From Neobacillus niacini (GTDB lineage Bacteria; Bacillota; Bacilli; Bacillales; Cytobacillaceae), in the NCBI RefSeq assembly GCF_030817595.1, contig NZ_JAUSZN010000001.1:4091001-4155000 (forward strand): a stretch of 64,000 bases of DNA, in the 5' to 3' direction. Positions 60,259 to 64,000 of the stretch are shown in pieces. Position 1 is the stretch's first letter. The number at the start of each line of letters is the position of its first letter. Made by a program: the position numbers and the translations under genes. The notes below the pieces were generated by a model. That model saw nothing but the letters and a program-made list of their open reading frames with translations, was not told the DNA's origin and searched no databases.

Positions 60259-60797
60259 GAAAATAATTTCCCTCTTTTCACAGATTTCACCCAAAACCCG
60301 CCATGAATCGCCTTAGGTTCATAGGAGATGATGAATGCTTTTGGGTCCAAACCTTTTATCGTTTCATATAATTTAAGTTCAAATTTTCTTGGTGTTAATA
60401 TTTGAAGAGCCATTCGATCTCCCTCGAGCCCATGAGCAGCCCAGTCGGTCACCCCGAATCCCTTTTCTCTTAATACTTTAGGTAAGTTTTTATCGTATTC
60501 CTTTGTAATCACATTTACGGTAATATAGCCTAATGCCAGCTTTTCTTCAATTTTCATTCCTACGATGACACCGATCCCATATCCAACGGCGTAAGCAATT
60601 AGGTTTTGAATTTCATTTAAGTTATTTAAAACAAGTCCAAGACCTAAAACATAGATAACCACTTCTATCATACTCAAGAATGCTGCCAAATAACGCTGAC
60701 CTTTTAACGTTAGAATCATTCTTATCGTAAAAAATGAAACATAAACAATGTTAATAAGTAAAATAATCACTACCATCATAAATCCATTCTCTAACAT
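60255..60797 (-). CDS. yebE: DUF2179 (YitT-like C-domain) membrane protein YebE
   Basis: A 180-residue protein with about three N-terminal helices (~7-95) and a C-terminal cytoplasmic DUF2179 domain (~100-180; [35 protein letters not shown]). The family may bind small ligands; function is not known. Start ATG at 60797 has AGGAGGGTAT upstream. It forms a unit with yebG. Confidence 0.9.
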   Translation of the reverse strand: MLENGFMMVVIILLINIVYVSFFTIRMILTLKGQRYLAAFLSMIEVVIYVLGLGLVLNNLNEIQNLIAYAVGYGIGVIVGMKIEEKLALGYITVNVITKEYDKNLPKVLREKGFGVTDWAAHGLEGDRMALQILTPRKFELKLYETIKGLDPKAFIISYEPKAIHGGFWVKSVKRGKLFS

Positions 60798-60878
60798 CTA
60801 TACCCTCCTGTTCTCCTTTTGCCCATTTATAGTTGTATTTGTTAGTTTACCCTTTTTTAAGGAACTTTTCATTTCATT

Positions 60879-60905
60879 TAAAAAAGACCTGCCATTTGAC
60901 AGGTC
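60879..60905 (-). terminator. Orphan terminator upstream of yebE
   Basis: GACCTG and CAGGTC pair around TCAAATGG on the minus strand, followed by six U. No minus-strand gene lies to its right, so it is either a leftover from a lost upstream gene or an attenuator in the yebE leader. Confidence 0.65.
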
Positions 60906-61013
60906 AGAGCCTAGTATTATTTTACTATTATTCTTTTTGATCTTTGACCTAAATACATACTCTACTCCTTTTATTGGAAATAATAAGATTTAAAATAATA
61001 AGCTGGTGACTTT

Positions 61014-62191
61014 ATGATGAAAAAGATACTATTATTAGTTTTTCTGATATTTACCTTCCTTCCGATTGCTGCCAGAGCAGAACCTAAAGAAAATTTGAAA
61101 GCCTCTTTTGTAAGAGACAATCTTCTATGGTTAAAAATAAAGGATAAAGAAATAAAGATTACGGATACGGGTTATGTAAGGGAGCCAAGGAAGGGGATAT
61201 TATGGATCTCTGGCTCTACAGGGTAAAGAGCAATAGACATTATAAGGTGAAAGAAAATGTTGGAGTTAATTTTCAATGGTCTCCGAATGAAAACTCACTT
61301 GGAGTCCAAGTTGCAAAAAATCTTTTTAGTTTACATACCAGTCAATTAGGTCTATTTACGCCTATAGCGAAGGATATAGAAAACTTCTCTTGGCTGCCAT
61401 CCGGCAAAGGATTTCTTATATCAACTAAAAAAAGTCCTGAATTTCATTCAGATATCATCTTATCAAAAGTTATCTTGAGAAAAAAAGAAAAGCCTGCTGT
61501 GAACCATTTATATAACGTTAAGATAGGTAAAAATGAAATATTTGCTTCTACTAGTGAATTTAAATGGTCAAATGATAAGAAGTGGATTAGCTTTTTGTTA
61601 ATCCCTACCGCTTCCTTATCAGCTGATGGTAATACATTATGTGTACTATCAGCTAATGGAAAAACATTCCGAAAGATGGATGAAATGTTAATTGAATCGG
61701 CTTGGTTCCAATGGGCTCCATATAATGGATTGTTGGGGTATGTAAGTGGGATTGGGCGAGAAGCAACGATTAATAAAAGATCGAGGGTTTTAAAAGTCCC
61801 TTCTATGAAAAATATGACTCTCACCCCAAGGGATTTTGTCGATCGTGATTTGACGTGGCAAAATAATCGAACCATAATCGTATCTCGTTCGAAGGAAAAT
61901 GGTTCTGAGGACTTGAGCGAAAGAGCATTGCCAAGCCTATATAAGATTAGTCTATCAGATAATAAACAAACCCAATTAACAGTTCCTTCAGAGAAAGATG
62001 GAGATTTCAGACCAGAAATCGTTAAAAATAATTTGATCTGGACTAGAACTGACCGAAAGAAAGCAGATGTTATGATTTTTCAAACCTATAAATCTGGAGA
62101 GATGGTTTGGATAAAGAATATCAATCTCGGGAGTTCCTATTATGAAAAATGGAGTTGGGATGAGGTGTTTAGCTTATATACGGGGAGGTAA
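61014..62191 (+). pseudogene. Secreted beta-propeller-like (TolB-type) protein, frameshifted
   Basis: Two overlapping frames encode parts of one protein. The first (61014-61226) has a signal peptide (MMKKILLLVFLIFTFLPIAA) and reads to YVREPRKG before running into a stop. The second continues from about 61190 as KEGDIMDLWLYRVKS and on to 62191, with repeated propeller-type phrases (FQWSPNEN, FSWLPSGKGF, FKWSNDKKW, FQWAPYNG). In relatives REP is followed by a KWSxDGxxIAY-like strand before DLWLY; that strand is missing, so an out-of-frame deletion of about 40 bases is likely. The second frame has an ATG (61202) but no signal peptide or ribosome site. Function of the intact family unknown. Confidence 0.72.
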
Positions 62192-62245
62192 CTTGACATC
62201 ATGGGAGGGCCAGACAGTCCTTAATGCCTGGCTCTTACTCCAAAA

Positions 62246-63142
62246 TTATTTTTCTTCAATTAACTTATTGGTTAGTGTACCTAATTTTTCAACTTCAACA
62301 GTTACCACATCACCAGGTTTTAAGTAAATTCGTTTTTCCAATGGGTAGCCTACAATAACCCCCTCTGGAGTTCCAGTTAGAATGACATCACCAGGTGTAA
62401 GAGTCATGTGCTGCGAAATATAGCTTACAATTTCATCTACATAAAAAATCATATCAGATGTATTGGAATCCTGACGTTTTTCTCCATTCACATAAGTTTT
62501 TAATTGTAAATTGTTAGGATCACCGACCTCGTCAGCTGTAACAAGATATGGACCTATTGGATTAAAGTCGTCACATGTTTTACCAAGTAACCATTGATGT
62601 GTCCTTTTCTGCAGGTCGCGTGCTGATAAATCATTAGCTGTACAATAACCAAATACATAATCTAAAGCATTTTCCTTATTTACATACTTCGCTTCCTTTC
62701 CAATTACAACGGCTAATTCAACCTCATAATCCAACCTTTGCGTCACTTTTGGCACAGCTATCTCACATTTATGTCCTGTTAATGAATTATTAAATTTACT
62801 AAATAATATAGGTACTTCTGGATATGGAGACTTTGTTTCATCCGCATGCTTGCGATAATTTAAACCTACACAGATAATCTTGTTCGGTTGTGTGACACAT
62901 GGTCCCCACTTAACTTCCTCTTCATTTTTAATATAGGTTGATTTATTTTCAGTTGGCAGATTTGTAATATAATCCTGGAGTGCAGAAATAACTTCATGAC
63001 CACCCGCGATAACATCCATGATATTTGTATGTACGTGATTATTAGGTACCTCTTTTAATGCTTCTTCAAGGTCAATTATGCCGTTCTCTATCTTTACACC
63101 TAACACAAATTTACCTTCTTTTTCTATCGTTACTAGTTTCAT
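62246..63142 (-). CDS. Fumarylacetoacetate hydrolase family protein
   Basis: A 298-residue metal-dependent FAH-superfamily enzyme. Members cleave carbon-carbon bonds or decarboxylate beta-keto acids, and this one could be an acylpyruvase, oxaloacetate decarboxylase or a step in aromatic degradation; substrate not determined. The metal ligands lie in RLDYEVELAVVIGKEA, and the family motifs IICVGLNYRKHADE and GDVILTGTPEGV are present. An N-terminal small domain (~1-90) precedes the catalytic fold. Start ATG at 63142 follows AAGGAGGAAAATGATTCA. Monocistronic. Confidence 0.88.
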   Translation of the reverse strand: MKLVTIEKEGKFVLGVKIENGIIDLEEALKEVPNNHVHTNIMDVIAGGHEVISALQDYITNLPTENKSTYIKNEEEVKWGPCVTQPNKIICVGLNYRKHADETKSPYPEVPILFSKFNNSLTGHKCEIAVPKVTQRLDYEVELAVVIGKEAKYVNKENALDYVFGYCTANDLSARDLQKRTHQWLLGKTCDDFNPIGPYLVTADEVGDPNNLQLKTYVNGEKRQDSNTSDMIFYVDEIVSYISQHMTLTPGDVILTGTPEGVIVGYPLEKRIYLKPGDVVTVEVEKLGTLTNKLIEEK

Positions 63143-63282
63143 TGAATCATTTTCCTCCTTGATTTAGGTTAGTTTAGTAACATCTGATTTCTCTATTCCA
63201 TCCTAGTTATCCTTCTTTTTCTTTTAATTATGGAAGAATGACTTAGGAAGGGATAGATCAGGTGCATAAATCTATAAAAGGT

Positions 63283-63446
63283 TTTTGATTCCCTCTTCTC
63301 TTGAAAAATTGAGCTTATGGAAGTCAAAAGCGAGCTTTGGTTCCCTTGATTTTTGAAAAGTTAGTGTTATGGGAATCAAAACAAGTCTTTGCTTACCTCC
63401 TGTGCTAAAAATCCTTTGATGAGGGAGTCAAAAGTGGTTATGATTC
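63283..63446. repeat. 52-53-bp tandem repeat, three units
   Basis: TTTTGATTCCC (63283), TTTGGTTCCC (63336), TTTGCTTACC (63388) and TGATTCC (63440) are spaced 53, 52 and 52 bases. Each unit closes with the complement: GGAAGTCAAAA, GGGAATCAAAA, GGGAGTCAAAA. Every unit can thus fold into a hairpin with ~10-bp arms. The 63143-63593 gap has no gene. Confidence 0.8.
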
Positions 63447-63593
63447 CTTTTCCTATAAATAAAAGGCACTTAAAAGGATTTAACTAAAAGTACGAAAATT
63501 ATTATTCGTTACCCTCTTCTCTAAAAGTGTCGCCTCACGGGCACGATTCTCTATTTACCATATTATCTATCCTAATTTTTCCTTTTGGACAAC

Positions 63594-63627
63594 ACAAAAA
63601 AACACAACCCTTATCAGGTTGTGTTTC
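63594..63627 (-). terminator. Terminator of the rRNA operon
   Basis: AACACAACC and GGTTGTGTT form a perfect 9-bp stem around TGATAAG on the minus strand, followed by TTTTTTTGTG. Confidence 0.9.
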
Positions 63628-63631
63628 GTGT

Positions 63632-63748
<117 letters not shown>

Positions 63749-63827
63749 TATTTAATTTGAGGTTTCATTCCCTCAAAACTAGATAATTTCAGAAGAAGTT
63801 TGTAAAACGAGTTCGCTTTTAAAAATT

Positions 63828-64000
63828 GGTTAAGTCCTCGAACGATTAGTATCAGTCAGCTCCACATGTTACCACGCTTCCACCTCTGACCTATCAACCT
63901 GATCATCTTTCAGGGTTCTTACTAGCTTGACGCTATGGGAAATCTCATCTTGAGGGGGGCTTCATGCTTAGATGCTTTCAGCACTTATCCCGTCCGCACA
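63828..64000 (-). rRNA. rrl: 23S ribosomal RNA, 3' end
   Basis: The complement of the right edge ends in AATCGTTCGAGGACTTAACC, the 3' terminus of Bacillus 23S rRNA. It continues beyond the window. No tRNA lies in the 23S-5S spacer. Confidence 0.95.

Noticed and set aside
61014..62191. Programmed frameshift as explanation for the two-frame propeller gene
   Set aside because: An expected protein strand is missing at the junction, and no slippery heptamer with a downstream structure was seen; a deletion explains it better.
63749..63827. tRNA genes between 23S and 5S rRNA
   Set aside because: The spacer is only 79 bases, with no tRNA arms or GTTCGANTC-type sequence.

Overview
This 64 kb stretch comes from a low-GC, endospore-forming-type Firmicute of the family Bacillaceae (a Bacillus or Neobacillus-like species). 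The evidence is gene order. Read right to left, it follows the Bacillus subtilis order yebE-yebG-purEKBCSQLFMNHD, yerA-yerB-yerC-pcrB-pcrA-ligA-camS(yerH), opuE, gatCAB, dgkB and rlmCD, with AGGAGG ribosome sites and U-tract terminators throughout. Species cannot be named from the sequence alone. Most genes lie on the minus strand.

Layout. 1-6.5 kb: rlmCD (cut by the window edge), two small membrane proteins, pncB, a secreted family 2 glycosidase with a catabolite-repression operator, and dgkB. 6.6-9.8 kb: a five-gene ECF sigma factor operon in which every junction is a 4-base ATGA overlap; the sigma gene appears to start at ATT. 9.8-18 kb: repeat arrays, a methyltransferase, a plsY-type gene, a thioredoxin-like gene, opuE, a duplicated palindrome module and gatCAB. 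18-24.5 kb: a lipoprotein, a YueI-family protein, a 20-bp minisatellite, the glyoxylate shunt (aceB-aceA), another repeat array and a GH15-like protein. 24.5-29.5 kb: nitrite reductase nirBD with its siroheme genes, behind two FNR/CRP-type dyads. 29.8-31.7 kb: an ABC transporter of foreign-looking composition. 32-37.6 kb: YrzI-type small proteins, pruA, thiC under a TPP riboswitch, and camS. 37.6-46.7 kb: ligA, pcrA, pcrB, yerC, yerB, yerA and a DUF2892 protein. 46.9-60.8 kb: the complete 12-gene purine operon with PurBoxes and a guanine-type riboswitch, plus yebG and yebE. 61-64 kb: a broken beta-propeller-type gene, an FAH-family enzyme, a repeat array, then 5S and the 3' end of 23S rRNA.

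How the genes work together. The pur operon makes IMP. The nir cluster makes siroheme and uses it to reduce nitrite. aceBA allows growth on acetate or fatty acids. OpuE with PruA links proline uptake to proline catabolism. GatCAB makes Gln-tRNA(Gln). PcrA and LigA serve DNA repair and replication.

The least expected structure is in the gaps between genes. At least eight short tandem-repeat arrays, unrelated in sequence, fall into two period classes: about 20-21 bp, and 51-53 bp with inverted arms in each unit. Other points are two genes whose best ribosome site points to a non-canonical start codon (ATT, ATA), and a doubled operator-like palindrome array beside gatB where B. subtilis carries a TetR regulator and an efflux pump. 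All functional statements here are read from sequence and family knowledge; no database search was run.
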